Positions 1-13,384 of a DNA stretch of 64,000 bases are shown here, piece after piece (position 1 is the stretch's first letter; the number at the start of each line of letters is the position of its first letter). Position numbers and translations under genes: made by a program. The stretch lies in assembly GCA_963850525.1 (NCBI GenBank), contig CAWKLQ010000010.1:1-64000 (forward strand). The letters run 5' to 3'. The notes beneath the pieces are model-generated. The model did no database searches. It was given only the letters and a program-made list of their open reading frames with translations, and was not told where the DNA came from. This DNA is from JAEMQF01 sp963850525. GTDB lineage: Bacteria; Pseudomonadota; Gammaproteobacteria; Burkholderiales; Burkholderiaceae_C.

Positions 1-305
<305 letters not shown>

Positions 306-465
306 CTGGAAGAAACTAGCGCTCGATTCTCTTGCGCCCACTCTTATCGGCTGTAGTTGACAACAGTGTGTGTGAGCGTGAGCCGGCTGAGCACCCATCG
401 GCTGCGTGCCCTGGGCACCAGGTTGACGCGACGCCGATCCTTCTCGCTTCACGATGAAATGCGAA

Positions 466-542
466 GGGTCTGTAGCTCAGTTGGTTAGAGCACCGTCTTG
501 ATAAGGCGGGGGTCGTTGGTTCGAGACCAACCAGACCCACCA
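466..542 (+). tRNA. tRNA-Ile (GAT)
   Basis: A 77-nt cloverleaf with a perfect 7-bp acceptor stem (gggtctg/cagaccc), anticodon GAT in the loop, discriminator A and encoded CCA. It lies in the 16S-23S spacer, the usual place. It is the housekeeping reference for the divergent Ile-like element near 41.3 kb. Confidence 0.97.
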
Positions 543-549
543 TCTTCGC

Positions 550-625
550 GGGGGATTAGCTCAGCTGGGAGAGCACCTGCTTTGCAAGCAGGGGGTCGTC
601 GGTTCGATCCCGTCATCCTCCACCA
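550..625 (+). tRNA. tRNA-Ala (TGC)
   Basis: A 76-nt cloverleaf with acceptor gggggat/atcctcc (one G-T pair), anticodon TGC and encoded CCA. It lies 7 bp after tRNA-Ile in the rrn spacer and is processed from the same transcript. Confidence 0.97.
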
Positions 626-716
626 TTCACACCATCGCCTCAATGTCCCTGTCGCGAGTTTTCCCCCATGAAACGGGCGAAGGCTCGCGACAGCGTCACG
701 AAAGCGACGTCTGTTG

Positions 717-728
717 TGTTCTTTAATA
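717..728 (+). promoter_or_regulatory. boxA-like antitermination site before 23S
   Basis: The sequence tgttctttaata resembles the rrn boxA consensus (TGCTCTTTAACA) and sits in the 16S-23S spacer, where boxA elements normally load Nus factors. The call rests on similarity and position only. Confidence 0.5.
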
Positions 729-742
729 ATTCATAGAGTCGA
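729..742 (+). other. Outer arm of 23S processing stem (left)
   Basis: attcatagagtcga at 729-742 is the exact reverse complement of 3884-3897, beyond the 23S 3' end. Long-range pairing of the sequences flanking 23S is the usual RNase III substrate; here it forms an outer stem. Confidence 0.6.
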
Positions 743-889
743 ATCAGAGTCGTCGACGGAAACCGCTTCATGGCGGACCGTGCCGTCGATGACATTTTGA
801 TTGCGTCAACAAGAATCAACTCGCAAGAGTTTGAAGAACGGCGAACGCGTAATACTCAATAGGTCCTTGACGATGCCTTTACAGCAAGG

Positions 890-903
890 CGTCAAAATTA
901 TAG

Positions 904-910
<7 letters not shown>
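890..910 (+). other. Inner 23S RNase III processing stem, left arm
   Basis: The 21 bases at 890-910 are perfectly complementary to 3771-3791. They include the first bases of mature 23S, so the stem clamps the 5' and 3' ends of the rRNA, as in other bacterial precursors cut by RNase III. Confidence 0.8.
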
Positions 911-3770
<2,860 letters not shown>

Positions 3771-3779
<9 letters not shown>

Positions 3780-3791
3780 ATAATTTTGACG
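3771..3791 (+). other. Inner 23S RNase III processing stem, right arm
   Basis: Exact reverse complement of 890-910, starting at the 23S 3' end. A second complementary segment follows at 3884-3897, which pairs with 729-742. Confidence 0.8.
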
Positions 3792-3942
3792 AAGGCTTAC
3801 TTGAAAGTTGTTCGTTCAGCCGCTCTTCAAGTGAACTTGGTGCGCAATCAAAATATCTGAAAATGATCCGCAACGATCACTAATCGACTCTATGAATTTG
3901 ACTGACCCTGCGAATTAACTAAGCAGGGCGGAAACCAGTTCA

Positions 3943-4056
3943 GCCTGATGACCATAGCGAGGTGGTCCCACTCCTTCCCATCCCGAACAGGACAGTGAAA
4001 CGCCTCAGCGCCGATGATAGTGCGGATTCCCGTGTGAAAGTAGGACATTGTCAGGC
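3943..4056 (+). rRNA. rrf: 5S ribosomal RNA
   Basis: About 114 nt, with terminal complementarity gcctga/tcaggc and the conserved cccatcccgaacag segment. It is the last gene of the rrn operon, 163 bp after 23S. Confidence 0.95.
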
Positions 4057-4065
4057 TATTATTCG

Positions 4066-4097
4066 AAAGGCCCTTATCGAGAGATGAGGGCCTTTTT
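4066..4097 (+). terminator. rrn operon intrinsic terminator
   Basis: An 11- to 12-bp GC-rich hairpin (aaaggccctta... tgagggccttt) followed by a run of T. It separates the rRNA operon from trpE. Confidence 0.9.
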
Positions 4098-4200
4098 CTT
4101 TGGACATTGATCCCCTTAGATTTATCTTTCGGAAAGCCCATCATCCCCCCAACCTAACGGCTTGTCGCCGTGATAAGCAGCGCTGCACGCGTCTCGGAAC

Positions 4201-5685
4201 ATGATGACGGAGTTGGAATTTACGAGTCTGGGGCTGCAGGGATTCAACCGCGTTCCCCTGATCGCCGAGGCGTTCGCTGATCTCGAGACACCCCTTTCGC
4301 TCTACCTGAAACTCGCATGCGACACGGGAGTCGGGGCTCGCAGTTTCCTGCTCGAATCGGTTGTCGGAGGCGAGCGTTTCGGGCGCTACTCCTTCATTGG
4401 CCTGCCCTCAAGGACTCAACTTCGCAGCACCGGTTTCCGGACCGAAGTGCTCACCGACGGTGTAGTCGTCGAAGCGCGGGACGGAAACCCTCTCGACTTC
4501 ATTCGAGAGTATCAACAACGCTTCCGCGTTGCCCTTCGCCCGGGTCTCCCCAGATTCTGCGGCGGACTGGCCGGGTATTTTGGCTACGACGTGGTCCGAT
4601 ACGTCGAGCCCAAGCTCTCTCAGTTTCCGACGAACGACTCCATCGGTACGCCCGACATCCTGCTCTTGCAGTGCGAAGAGCTCGCCGTCATCGACAACCT
4701 CTCAGGTCGCCTGTACCTGATCGTTTACGCCGATCCTGGGCAGAACGAAGCCTTCGCAATGGCGAAAAGGCGGCTCGCAGCCCTGGTCGACAAATTGGGC
4801 CGCAGCGCTCTTCCGCCACCCGTCAACCGCCTACGGGCCCAAACCGTCGAGCGCGAATTTCCCAAAGCTGATTACCTCGCCGCCGTGCTGCGCGCCAAGG
4901 AGTACATCGCCAGCGGAGACATGATGCAGGTTCAGATCGGTCAACGCCTCAAAGTGCCCTATGCACAAGCGCCGCTCAGCCTTTATCGTGCGCTGCGTTC
5001 CCTCAATCCGTCTCCCTACATGTACTTCTATGACATGGGCGACTTTCAGATCGTCGGCGCGAGTCCCGAAATCCTGGTTCGACAGGAGCAAACTGCCTCG
5101 GGACAGAAGGTCACGATCCGGCCCCTTGCCGGCACCCGCGCGCGAGGTGCGACCCCCGAGCAAGACCTGGCGCTCGAGCGTGAACTGCGAGCCGATCCGA
5201 AGGAGAAGGCGGAGCATCTCATGCTCATTGACTTGGCCCGAAACGATATCGGGCGCATCGCCAAGGCGGGCAGCGTCAAGGTCACCGACGCCTTCGCCGT
5301 CGAGAGATATTCGCATGTCATGCATCTTGTCAGCAACGTCGAGGGGTCTCTCCAGGACGGCCTGACAAACCTTGACGTCCTGCGCGCAACCTTCCCGGCG
5401 GGCACCCTCACGGGAGCCCCCAAAATCCGCGCAATGCAAATCATTGACGAACTTGAACCGTCAAAGCGCGGCATCTATGGTGGGGCCTGCGGCTACCTGA
5501 GCTTCGCAGGCGACATGGATTTGGCAATCGCCATTCGCACGGGAGTCATCAAGAATGACACGCTCTATGTCCAGGCGGCCGCCGGAATCGTCGCGGACTC
5601 AGTACCCGAGCTTGAGTGGAAGGAAACCGAAGCGAAGGCGCGAGCACTGATTCGTGCTGCCGAACTCGTGGAAGAGGGGTTTTAA
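4201..5685 (+). CDS. trpE: Anthranilate synthase component I
   Basis: The 494-residue protein makes anthranilate from chorismate using ammonia supplied by TrpG, the first step of tryptophan synthesis. The tryptophan-binding motif LLES (about 50-53) and the catalytic chorismate-binding block with GTLTGAPKIRAM (about 401-412) are present, and length is normal. Two ATG codons are adjacent at 4201; no strong ribosome-binding site is seen. It starts about 100 bp after the rrn terminator. I could not identify a convincing promoter or attenuator, and no Trp-rich leader peptide is visible in the gap. Confidence 0.96.
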   Translation: MMTELEFTSLGLQGFNRVPLIAEAFADLETPLSLYLKLACDTGVGARSFLLESVVGGERFGRYSFIGLPSRTQLRSTGFRTEVLTDGVVVEARDGNPLDFIREYQQRFRVALRPGLPRFCGGLAGYFGYDVVRYVEPKLSQFPTNDSIGTPDILLLQCEELAVIDNLSGRLYLIVYADPGQNEAFAMAKRRLAALVDKLGRSALPPPVNRLRAQTVEREFPKADYLAAVLRAKEYIASGDMMQVQIGQRLKVPYAQAPLSLYRALRSLNPSPYMYFYDMGDFQIVGASPEILVRQEQTASGQKVTIRPLAGTRARGATPEQDLALERELRADPKEKAEHLMLIDLARNDIGRIAKAGSVKVTDAFAVERYSHVMHLVSNVEGSLQDGLTNLDVLRATFPAGTLTGAPKIRAMQIIDELEPSKRGIYGGACGYLSFAGDMDLAIAIRTGVIKNDTLYVQAAAGIVADSVPELEWKETEAKARALIRAAELVEEGF

Positions 5686-5795
5686 TGCCCTGCGGCCCCG
5701 CCCTGCCCGGTGCCGTACGAGCCTCGACAAACGCGGTTCCGCGAGATTACCGATTCCGGCGATGTACCCCCGACTTCCCAAACACGTGATCAACC

Positions 5796-6377
5796 ATGCT
5801 CGCGGTGATCGACAACTACGACTCCTTCACATTCAACCTGGTCCAGTACTTCGCCGAGTTGGGCGAAGAGGTCAGGGTCTTCCGCAATGACGAGATCTGC
5901 ATCGCTGATCTCGCTGCCTTGCGCCCGCAACACCTTGTCTTGTCGCCAGGCCCCTGCACGCCGGCAGAGGCAGGCATTTGCATTGAAGCCGTCAATTACT
6001 TTGTCGGCAAACTTCCAATCCTCGGAGTGTGTCTTGGCCATCAAAGCATAGGCGCGGCCCTGGGCGGGCGAATCATCCGAGCGCAACGCCTGATGCACGG
6101 CAAGTCCAGCGAAATCACGAACGACGGGCGTGGAGTCTTCGCAGACCTTCCTCGCCAATTCAATGTAGTCCGCTACCACTCGTTGGCGATCGACCGCGAA
6201 ACTTGCCCCGATAGCCTTGAAATCACCAGCACCTCGGAAGATGGGGAAATCATGGGAGTTCGGCATCGCGCTCTGCACGGAACGCCGACGCCGCTGGAGG
6301 GAGTGCAATTTCATCCCGAGTCCATCCTCACCGAGCACGGGCACTCTATGCTCAAGAACTTCCTGACCCACCGGTGA
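5796..6377 (+). CDS. trpG: Anthranilate synthase component II (glutamine amidotransferase)
   Basis: This 193-residue class I glutamine amidotransferase feeds ammonia to TrpE. It has the nucleophile Cys79 in GVCLGHQS and the His173/Glu175 pair in QFHPES. The start sequence MLAVIDNYDSFTFNL is typical of TrpG. It lies 110 bp after trpE. Since PabA is almost the same protein, the position inside the trp cluster decides the name; it may also serve folate synthesis. Confidence 0.95.
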   Translation: MLAVIDNYDSFTFNLVQYFAELGEEVRVFRNDEICIADLAALRPQHLVLSPGPCTPAEAGICIEAVNYFVGKLPILGVCLGHQSIGAALGGRIIRAQRLMHGKSSEITNDGRGVFADLPRQFNVVRYHSLAIDRETCPDSLEITSTSEDGEIMGVRHRALHGTPTPLEGVQFHPESILTEHGHSMLKNFLTHR

Positions 6378-6482
6378 AGTGCGCGACCGCCGCGCTGCCA
6401 GCCAAGGCCTGACCCGACCGGCCGAAGGTCACCAATCGCAGGCTCATCCCCGGATCCCCGCCGCCAACTCGAAGGTCACCCA

Positions 6483-7517
6483 ATGCCCATCACAAACACC
6501 GAGGCCCTGACACGCGTCATCGATCACCGAGAAATCTTCCACGACGAAATGCTCGCGCTGATGCGACGCATCATGGGCGGGGAACTGTCTCCCGCAATGA
6601 CCGCGGCGCTGCTGATCGGCCTGCGCGTCAAGAAGGAAACGATCGGTGAAATCACCGCGGCAGCGCAGGTGATGCGCGAATTTTCGACCAAAGTCGTCGT
6701 CGAGGACAGACGCCATCTGGTGGACATCGTCGGCACAGGTGGCGACGGTTCGCACACGTTCAACATTTCAACGTGCAGCATGTTTGTCGCAGCCGCCTGC
6801 GGGGCACGCGTCAGCAAACATGGCAATCGAAGCGTCTCCAGCAAGTCGGGCAGCGCCGACGTGCTCGAGGCTCTCGGCGCCGTGCTCGTGCTCTCGCCCG
6901 CCGCTATCGCGCAATGCATTGCCGACACGGGAATCGGTTTCATGTTTGCGCCGAGTCATCACCCCGCAATGAAGAACGTGGCCCCGGTCCGCAAAGAACT
7001 CGGCGTGCGCACGATCTTCAATATTCTGGGCCCGCTGACCAACCCCGCCGACGCGCCGAACATTCTGATGGGTGTGTTCCATCCCGATCTCGTCGGCATT
7101 CAGGTTCGCGCCCTCCAGCGGCTCGGAGCCGAACACGCGATGGTCGTCTACGGCCGTGACGGCATGGATGAGGTCTCGCTTGGCGCGGCAACTCTGGTCG
7201 GAGAACTCAAGGACAACGCCATTCGCGAGTACGAAATCCACCCGGAGGACTATGGCCTGACGATGGCCAGCAACCGCACCCTCAAAGTCGATACACCCGA
7301 GCGCAGCAAAGTATTGCTGCAGTCGGTTCTCGACGACGAACCCGGCCCCGCACGAGATATCGTGATCCTGAACGCCGGTGTCGCGTTGTACGCGGCCAAT
7401 GTCGCGGCGACGGTCGTCGATGGCATCGCCCTGGCGCGCGAGGCCATTGCCACAGGAAAGGCCTTGGCCAAAATGCACCAGTTCGTCGCTCGAACCAAGG
7501 AGCTCGCGTCGGCATGA
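6483..7517 (+). CDS. trpD: Anthranilate phosphoribosyltransferase
   Basis: The 344-residue enzyme transfers the phosphoribosyl group of PRPP to anthranilate. The glycine-rich PRPP-binding motif GTGGDGSHTFN lies at about 84-94, and KHGNRSVSSKSGSADVLEALG follows. It starts 105 bp after trpG, and its stop overlaps the trpC start by 4 bases (ATGA), so the two are probably translationally coupled. Confidence 0.96.
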   Translation: MPITNTEALTRVIDHREIFHDEMLALMRRIMGGELSPAMTAALLIGLRVKKETIGEITAAAQVMREFSTKVVVEDRRHLVDIVGTGGDGSHTFNISTCSMFVAAACGARVSKHGNRSVSSKSGSADVLEALGAVLVLSPAAIAQCIADTGIGFMFAPSHHPAMKNVAPVRKELGVRTIFNILGPLTNPADAPNILMGVFHPDLVGIQVRALQRLGAEHAMVVYGRDGMDEVSLGAATLVGELKDNAIREYEIHPEDYGLTMASNRTLKVDTPERSKVLLQSVLDDEPGPARDIVILNAGVALYAANVAATVVDGIALAREAIATGKALAKMHQFVARTKELASA

Positions 7518-8302
7518 ACGACATCCTCGCGCGCATCATCGCTGTCAAACACGAGGAGCTTGCAGCGTCTCGACCTCGACGAAGCGCAAGCGCCCTGCGA
7601 CGCGAGGCCGAAGCATCCACCGGTCAGCGAGATTTCGTTGCGGCCCTTCGTGAACGGATTGCGGCCGGACGCTGCGCTGTGATCGCCGAAATCAAGAAGG
7701 CAAGCCCGAGCAAAGGGATGCTGCGCGATTCATTCGACCCTGCGCTGATCGCCGCGAGTTACGCCACCCACGGGGCCGCATGCCTGAGCGTGCTCACCGA
7801 CGTTCAATTCTTCCAAGGCTCAGCGCAATACCTGGGGCAAGCTCGGCAGGCCTGCAGCCTGCCCATCCTGCGCAAGGACTTCATCGTCGACGCGTACCAG
7901 GTCGACGAATCGCGGGTCATTGGTTCGGACTGCATCTTGCTGATTGCGGCATGTCTTGACGACAAACAATTGGTCGATTTCGAACAACAGGCGATCGCAC
8001 TGCGCATGTCGGTGCTGGTCGAGGTCCATGACGAAGCCGAACTCGAACGCGCCTTGCGATTGAAGACCCCTTTGATCGGGGTCAACAACCGAAACCTGCG
8101 AACCTTTGAGGTCAGTCTGGACAACACGTTGAACTTGTTGCCTGGCTTGCCGGGTGATCGCATCGTCGTCTCAGAATCCGGCATCCACACGGCGCAAGAC
8201 GTGGCCCGCCTGCGCGCCGCTGGCGTCAAAGCATTCCTCGTGGGGGAAGCGTTCATGCGCGCCGAAGATCCTGGCCGAGCGCTCGCTGGCCTGTTCCCAT
8301 GA
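7514..8302 (+). CDS. trpC: Indole-3-glycerol phosphate synthase
   Basis: A 262-residue (beta/alpha)8 enzyme that closes the indole ring. The signature EIKKASPSKG lies at about 59-68 and the C-terminal phosphate-binding segment SESGI is present. It is a stand-alone TrpC, not fused to TrpF. Its start overlaps trpD and its stop overlaps the next gene by 4 bases, making a tight trpD-trpC-downstream unit. Confidence 0.96.
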   Translation: MNDILARIIAVKHEELAASRPRRSASALRREAEASTGQRDFVAALRERIAAGRCAVIAEIKKASPSKGMLRDSFDPALIAASYATHGAACLSVLTDVQFFQGSAQYLGQARQACSLPILRKDFIVDAYQVDESRVIGSDCILLIAACLDDKQLVDFEQQAIALRMSVLVEVHDEAELERALRLKTPLIGVNNRNLRTFEVSLDNTLNLLPGLPGDRIVVSESGIHTAQDVARLRAAGVKAFLVGEAFMRAEDPGRALAGLFP

Positions 8303-8946
8303 CGCCCACTGCCGATGATTTGCGCAAACGCTTTTCGGTCCATGGGCGCTTCTACCGAAGGCGTTTCGACGGAAGGGCCTTCGAACTGCGCAGTCACCTC
8401 GAAATTTTCGAACAGAAAGCGGAGTGGCGCGGGGTCGTCGCCGCGGATGCCGATCTCGTCGCCATCATGATGAATCCGGGAGCGTCGCGACCCACATCAC
8501 CGCCCGATCATGACGGTTGGGCGTCGGCCGTGCCGGACCGCACCCAGTATCAGTTGATGAAACTCGCCCTGTATGCGAGCTCGAAAGGCCGGCCCATTCG
8601 CCATATCCGGGTGATCAACTTGTCTGACCTTCGAACTCCCAAGAGCGGTGAGCTGTTCGCGATCATGCGAACTTTGTCGGACGACCGTCATAGCGTGTTT
8701 TCGCCACAGCGCCGCGACGAGCTCGACCGAGCCCTCGGTGCACCCGAGGTTCCGTTGCTTTTGGCCTGGGGCCTGGCCGAACAGCTCAGGGCCCTGGCGC
8801 GCTCGTGCATTGCACTGACAGGGAGACGCAAGGTGTTAGGACTTACTGACAATGGATTGCAGTACCGACACCCGCTGCCTCAGCGTGCCGATATGCAGCA
8901 GGCATGGCTCGCGAAAATCCGCGCCCAGATCGACGCGTGGACCTGA
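8299..8946 (+). CDS. DUF1643-like hypothetical protein coupled to trpC
   Basis: The 215-residue protein begins inside the trpC stop codon (ATGA), implying translational coupling. The segments IMMNPGAS (about 56-63), RVINLSDLRTP and LLAWGLAEQL resemble the three conserved blocks of DUF1643 (LNPS, NLF.LR, WG). No catalytic role is known to me for that family. No signal peptide or membrane segment is visible. A link to tryptophan metabolism is not implied by the sequence; it may simply share the transcript. Confidence 0.7.
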   Translation: MTPTADDLRKRFSVHGRFYRRRFDGRAFELRSHLEIFEQKAEWRGVVAADADLVAIMMNPGASRPTSPPDHDGWASAVPDRTQYQLMKLALYASSKGRPIRHIRVINLSDLRTPKSGELFAIMRTLSDDRHSVFSPQRRDELDRALGAPEVPLLLAWGLAEQLRALARSCIALTGRRKVLGLTDNGLQYRHPLPQRADMQQAWLAKIRAQIDAWT

Positions 8947-8990
8947 CATCGCCGAAGGCCTCAGCGAGCAAAGCCGCACACATATCGCGC

Positions 8991-8996
8991 TATACT
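8991..8996 (+). promoter_or_regulatory. Possible -10 element of the tRNA-tuf operon
   Basis: tatact lies 13 bp before tRNA-Tyr, a good spacing for a stable-RNA promoter. I see no good -35 hexamer at 16-18 bp, so this is tentative. Confidence 0.35.
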
Positions 8997-9008
8997 CTTG
9001 GGCTCGCC

Positions 9009-9094
9009 GGAGGGGTGCCCGAGTGGCTAAAGGGGGCAGACTGTAAATCTGTTGGCTTACGCCTACGCTGGTTCGAATCCAGCCTCCTCCACCA
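9009..9094 (+). tRNA. tRNA-Tyr (GTA)
   Basis: An 86-nt class II tRNA with a long variable arm, acceptor ggagggg/ctcctcc, anticodon GTA and encoded CCA. First gene of the tufB-type operon. Confidence 0.96.
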
Positions 9095-9161
9095 AGGCAG
9101 GTCGCAGTCGAATCCAGCAAGCAAACAAACGAACAAGGGGAGGCTGCACGTCAAGTTCCGC

Positions 9162-9237
9162 GCGGGAGTAGCTCAGTTGGTAGAGCTTTTGCCTTCCAAG
9201 CAAAATGTCGCGAGTTCGAGTCTCGTCTCCCGCTCCA
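9162..9237 (+). tRNA. tRNA-Gly (TCC)
   Basis: A 76-nt cloverleaf with acceptor gcgggag/ctcccgc perfectly paired, anticodon loop cttccaa (TCC), discriminator T and encoded CCA. Confidence 0.96.
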
Positions 9238-9334
9238 GTGTTTTGTGTGGTGGCTGGTTCGTCGAAGGGAAGACCGCTCGCCTAGGGCAGTCAGCAGTGG
9301 TTTGTGCAGGGATCTGGTCAGACCAGTGTTGATT

Positions 9335-9409
<75 letters not shown>

Positions 9410-9451
9410 AAGGTTCAGTTGTAGTTTTATTCGGATAGTCAGGAGAAGAAC

Positions 9452-10642
<1,191 letters not shown>

Positions 10643-10668
10643 AGCGTTTCAACTGAGTCAGTGGCAAC

Positions 10669-10744
10669 AGGGGCGTAGCTCAATTGGCAGAGCGCTGGTC
10701 TCCAAAACCAGAGGTTGGGGGTTCGATGCCCTCCGCCCCTGCCA
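10669..10744 (+). tRNA. tRNA-Trp (CCA)
   Basis: A 76-nt cloverleaf with acceptor aggggcg/cgcccct, anticodon CCA, discriminator G and encoded CCA. It lies between tuf and secE, as in other Proteobacteria. Confidence 0.97.
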
Positions 10745-10871
10745 GCAAGCGGCCCTGAGTGGGCGCTGGCAGGCGACTGCAACGAAGTGAGGCGGGAACC
10801 AAGTGACCCGCCTGGATGTATGGGGCCTTTGCTGCCGACCTGCCCCTGGCGCTTGACCGAGTCGAAAAGAC

Positions 10872-11255
10872 ATGGCAATTCCTGAAGTTCAAACCGTATC
10901 GACCGCTGCCGACAAGGCCAAGCTTGCCGCCGCGGGTGCGCTCGTGATCGCCGCGGTCGTGGTGTTCTACGTCTTGACCCCACAAGACCTTTGGCTGCGC
11001 GTTCTCGCGCTGGCGGTGTTGATGGCGATGGGTGTCGCACTGTTCTTCACCTCCGAGCCCGGCAAGCAGCTCGTCGCCTACGGCCAGGACTCGGTCCGCG
11101 AAGTTCGCAAGGTAGTTTGGCCGACGCGCAAGGAAGCCATGCAGATGACCGGCTACGTCTTCGCCTTCGTCTTCGTCATGGCCTTGTTTTTGTGGCTCAC
11201 CGACAAGACCCTCGAGTGGCTCCTGTACGACCTGGTCCTGGGCTGGAAGCGCTGA
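10872..11255 (+). CDS. secE: Preprotein translocase subunit SecE
   Basis: The 127-residue inner-membrane protein clamps SecY in the Sec channel. Three hydrophobic segments are visible (about 15-35, 40-58 and 92-112), the three-helix form found in many Proteobacteria. The conserved amphipathic stretch EVRKVVWPTRKEA precedes the last helix. nusG follows 13 bp downstream, the universal secE-nusG pair. Confidence 0.95.
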   Translation: MAIPEVQTVSTAADKAKLAAAGALVIAAVVVFYVLTPQDLWLRVLALAVLMAMGVALFFTSEPGKQLVAYGQDSVREVRKVVWPTRKEAMQMTGYVFAFVFVMALFLWLTDKTLEWLLYDLVLGWKR

Positions 11256-11268
11256 GAGGCAAGACGAT

Positions 11269-11853
11269 ATGACGGAACAACTTCAACCCGTGGCGCCCAG
11301 CGATGCGATCCCCGCGAAGACGCACCTGCGCTGGTATGTCGTGCACGCCTATTCCGGAATGGAAAAGGCCGTCGAGCGCAACTTGCGCGAGCGCATCGAC
11401 CGCTCCGAGCTGCAAAGCAAATTCGGCCGCATCCTGGTGCCGATGGAAGAAGTCGTCGAACTGAAGAACGGCAAGAAATCGGTTTCCGAGCGTCGCTTCT
11501 TTCCCGGCTATGTGCTCGTCGAGATGGAGATGGACGACGACACCTGGCACCTGGTCAAGCACACCAACAAGGTGACTGGCTTTGTCGGCGGGGCGAAGAA
11601 TCGGCCGTCGCCGATTTCTGAAGCCGAGGTCATGAAGATCGTGACGCAGATGCAAGAAGGCGTCGAAAAGCCGCGTCCGAAGGTGCAATGGGAGATCGGC
11701 GAGCTCGTGCGCGTCAAGGAAGGCCCGTTCACCGATTTCAATGGCGCCGTCGAAGACGTCAATTACGACAAGTCGAAGGTTCGCGTGTCGGTCACGATTT
11801 TCGGTCGCGCCACGGGTGTGGAGCTCGATTTCTCGCAGGTTGAAAAGGTTTAA
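11269..11853 (+). CDS. nusG: Transcription termination/antitermination protein NusG
   Basis: A 194-residue protein with an N-terminal NGN domain (RWYVVHAYSGMEKAV, about 20-34) that binds RNA polymerase, and a C-terminal KOW domain (VRVKEGPFTDFNGAVEDV) that contacts Rho or NusE/S10. It sits in the usual secE-nusG-rplK order, 152 bp before rplK. Confidence 0.96.
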   Translation: MTEQLQPVAPSDAIPAKTHLRWYVVHAYSGMEKAVERNLRERIDRSELQSKFGRILVPMEEVVELKNGKKSVSERRFFPGYVLVEMEMDDDTWHLVKHTNKVTGFVGGAKNRPSPISEAEVMKIVTQMQEGVEKPRPKVQWEIGELVRVKEGPFTDFNGAVEDVNYDKSKVRVSVTIFGRATGVELDFSQVEKV

Positions 11854-12005
11854 GAAGCCGAACCGAGCTGGCCACACTCGAAGCATGTGGCCCGTTGCTG
11901 CCGATGGCGTGACACCGGCACGAGGAGCGAAGGTAACCAGTCCTTCGCGTTAGAACTCAACAACTTCGGCGCTGCTGCCGGAGTTGCAAGAAAGGACAGA
12001 AAGAC

Positions 12006-12437
12006 ATGGCCAAGAAAATAGTCGGCTTCATCAAGCTGCAGGTCCCTGCTGGAAAGGCGAACCCGTCCCCCCCGATCGGCCCGGCGCTGGGTCAGCGCGG
12101 CTTGAACATCATGGAGTTCTGCAAGGCATTCAATGCTCAGACTCAAGGCATGGAGCCCGGGCTCGTTTTGCCCGTCGTCATTACGGCGTTTGCCGACAAG
12201 TCATTTACGTTTGTCCTCAAAACGCCGCCGGCCACCGTGTTGATCAAGAAGGCCGCCAAGTTGGAGAAGGGTTCCGCGAAACCGCATACCGACAAGGTGG
12301 GCAAGCTCACGCGTGCCCAAGTTGAAGACATCGCCAAGGCCAAGATGAAAGACTTGACCGCGGCCAATCTCGAAGCGGCGGTGCGCACCATCGCCGGCTC
12401 GGCCCGTTCGATGGGCGTGACCGTGGAAGGGGTCTGA
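12006..12437 (+). CDS. rplK: 50S ribosomal protein L11
   Basis: A 143-residue protein of the GTPase-associated centre. It has the proline-rich N-terminal linker with PPIGPALGQRGLNIMEFC and a C-terminal rRNA-binding domain. It starts 2 bp before rplA, so the pair is probably translationally coupled and controlled together by L1. Confidence 0.97.
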   Translation: MAKKIVGFIKLQVPAGKANPSPPIGPALGQRGLNIMEFCKAFNAQTQGMEPGLVLPVVITAFADKSFTFVLKTPPATVLIKKAAKLEKGSAKPHTDKVGKLTRAQVEDIAKAKMKDLTAANLEAAVRTIAGSARSMGVTVEGV

Positions 12438-12439
12438 AC

Positions 12440-13150
12440 ATGGCCAAACTGACAAAACGCCAAAAAGCGCTTGCCGGCAAAGTTGACAGCACCAAGCTGT
12501 ATCCGCTTGAGAGCGCGCTGACGATCGTCAAGTCGTGCGCAATCGCCAAGTTCGATGAGTCGATCGACGTGGCGGTGCAACTCGGCATCGACGCGAAGAA
12601 GTCTGACCAGGTCGTGCGTGGCGCGGTCGTCCTGCCCAACGGCACGGGAAAGACCAAGCGCGTCGCCGTGTTCGCCCAAGGGGCGAAGGCCGAAGAGGCG
12701 AAAGCCGCAGGCGCTGACATCGTCGGCATGGATGATTTGGCCGCGGAAATCAAGGCCGGCAATCTGAATTTCGACGTCGTCATCGCTTCGCCTGACACGA
12801 TGCGCGTTGTCGGCACGCTGGGCCAGATTCTCGGCCCGCGCGGCCTCATGCCCAACCCCAAGGTCGGCACCGTGACGGCCGATGTTGCGACCGCCGTGCG
12901 CAACGCCAAGGCGGGCCAGGTTCAATTCCGCGTCGACAAAGGCGGCATCGTGCACGCTTCGATCGGCCGGCGTTCGTTTGACGCAGACAAGCTCGGCGGC
13001 AACCTGCGCGCCTTGATCGACGCGTTGAACAAGGCCAAGCCGGCGTCGAGCAAGGGAATTTACCTTCGCAAAGTCGCAGTGTCTTCAACCATGGGCGTTG
13101 GCGCAAGAGTCGACGTCGCATCGCTCGTGTCCACGGGCGCGCAATCCTGA
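12440..13150 (+). CDS. rplA: 50S ribosomal protein L1
   Basis: A 236-residue protein of the L1 stalk. It has the two-domain layout and the signature GTVTADVATAVRNAKAGQ. In related bacteria it represses its own rplKA mRNA by binding an rRNA-like site. It is separated from rplJ by a 234-bp leader. Confidence 0.97.
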   Translation: MAKLTKRQKALAGKVDSTKLYPLESALTIVKSCAIAKFDESIDVAVQLGIDAKKSDQVVRGAVVLPNGTGKTKRVAVFAQGAKAEEAKAAGADIVGMDDLAAEIKAGNLNFDVVIASPDTMRVVGTLGQILGPRGLMPNPKVGTVTADVATAVRNAKAGQVQFRVDKGGIVHASIGRRSFDADKLGGNLRALIDALNKAKPASSKGIYLRKVAVSSTMGVGARVDVASLVSTGAQS

Positions 13151-13224
13151 CAAAGACGAGGCAGGCGCCCGCTTTCGGGCGTTCGCTTTGGCAAGTTGGT
13201 GGGCAGGCCCTTCAAGGCCTGGCC

Positions 13225-13300
13225 GTCCAAGACCGCTGGTGCGACCCGCAAAGTCGCTTAATGGCCAGCGCAGATGGCGGTCCCGCTGAAACGGAATTTC
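13225..13300 (+). promoter_or_regulatory. L10 leader (autoregulatory RNA before rplJ)
   Basis: The 234-bp rplA-rplJ gap holds the segment gaccgctggtg... cttaat... ccagcgcagatggcgg, which matches the binding site for the L10-(L12)4 complex known from other Proteobacteria. Binding represses rplJL translation. Confidence 0.65.
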
Positions 13301-13384
13301 GATTCCCGCTCAGAAGGTCGCTGAGTTGTGGCGTGTCAACGGGTCGGAATCCGGCTCGGCGACACATGATGTGAGGAGTAGACC

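Noticed and set aside
4098..4200. trp leader peptide or attenuator before trpE
   Set aside because: No short frame with Trp codons and no attenuator-like stems are visible in the roughly 100-bp gap.
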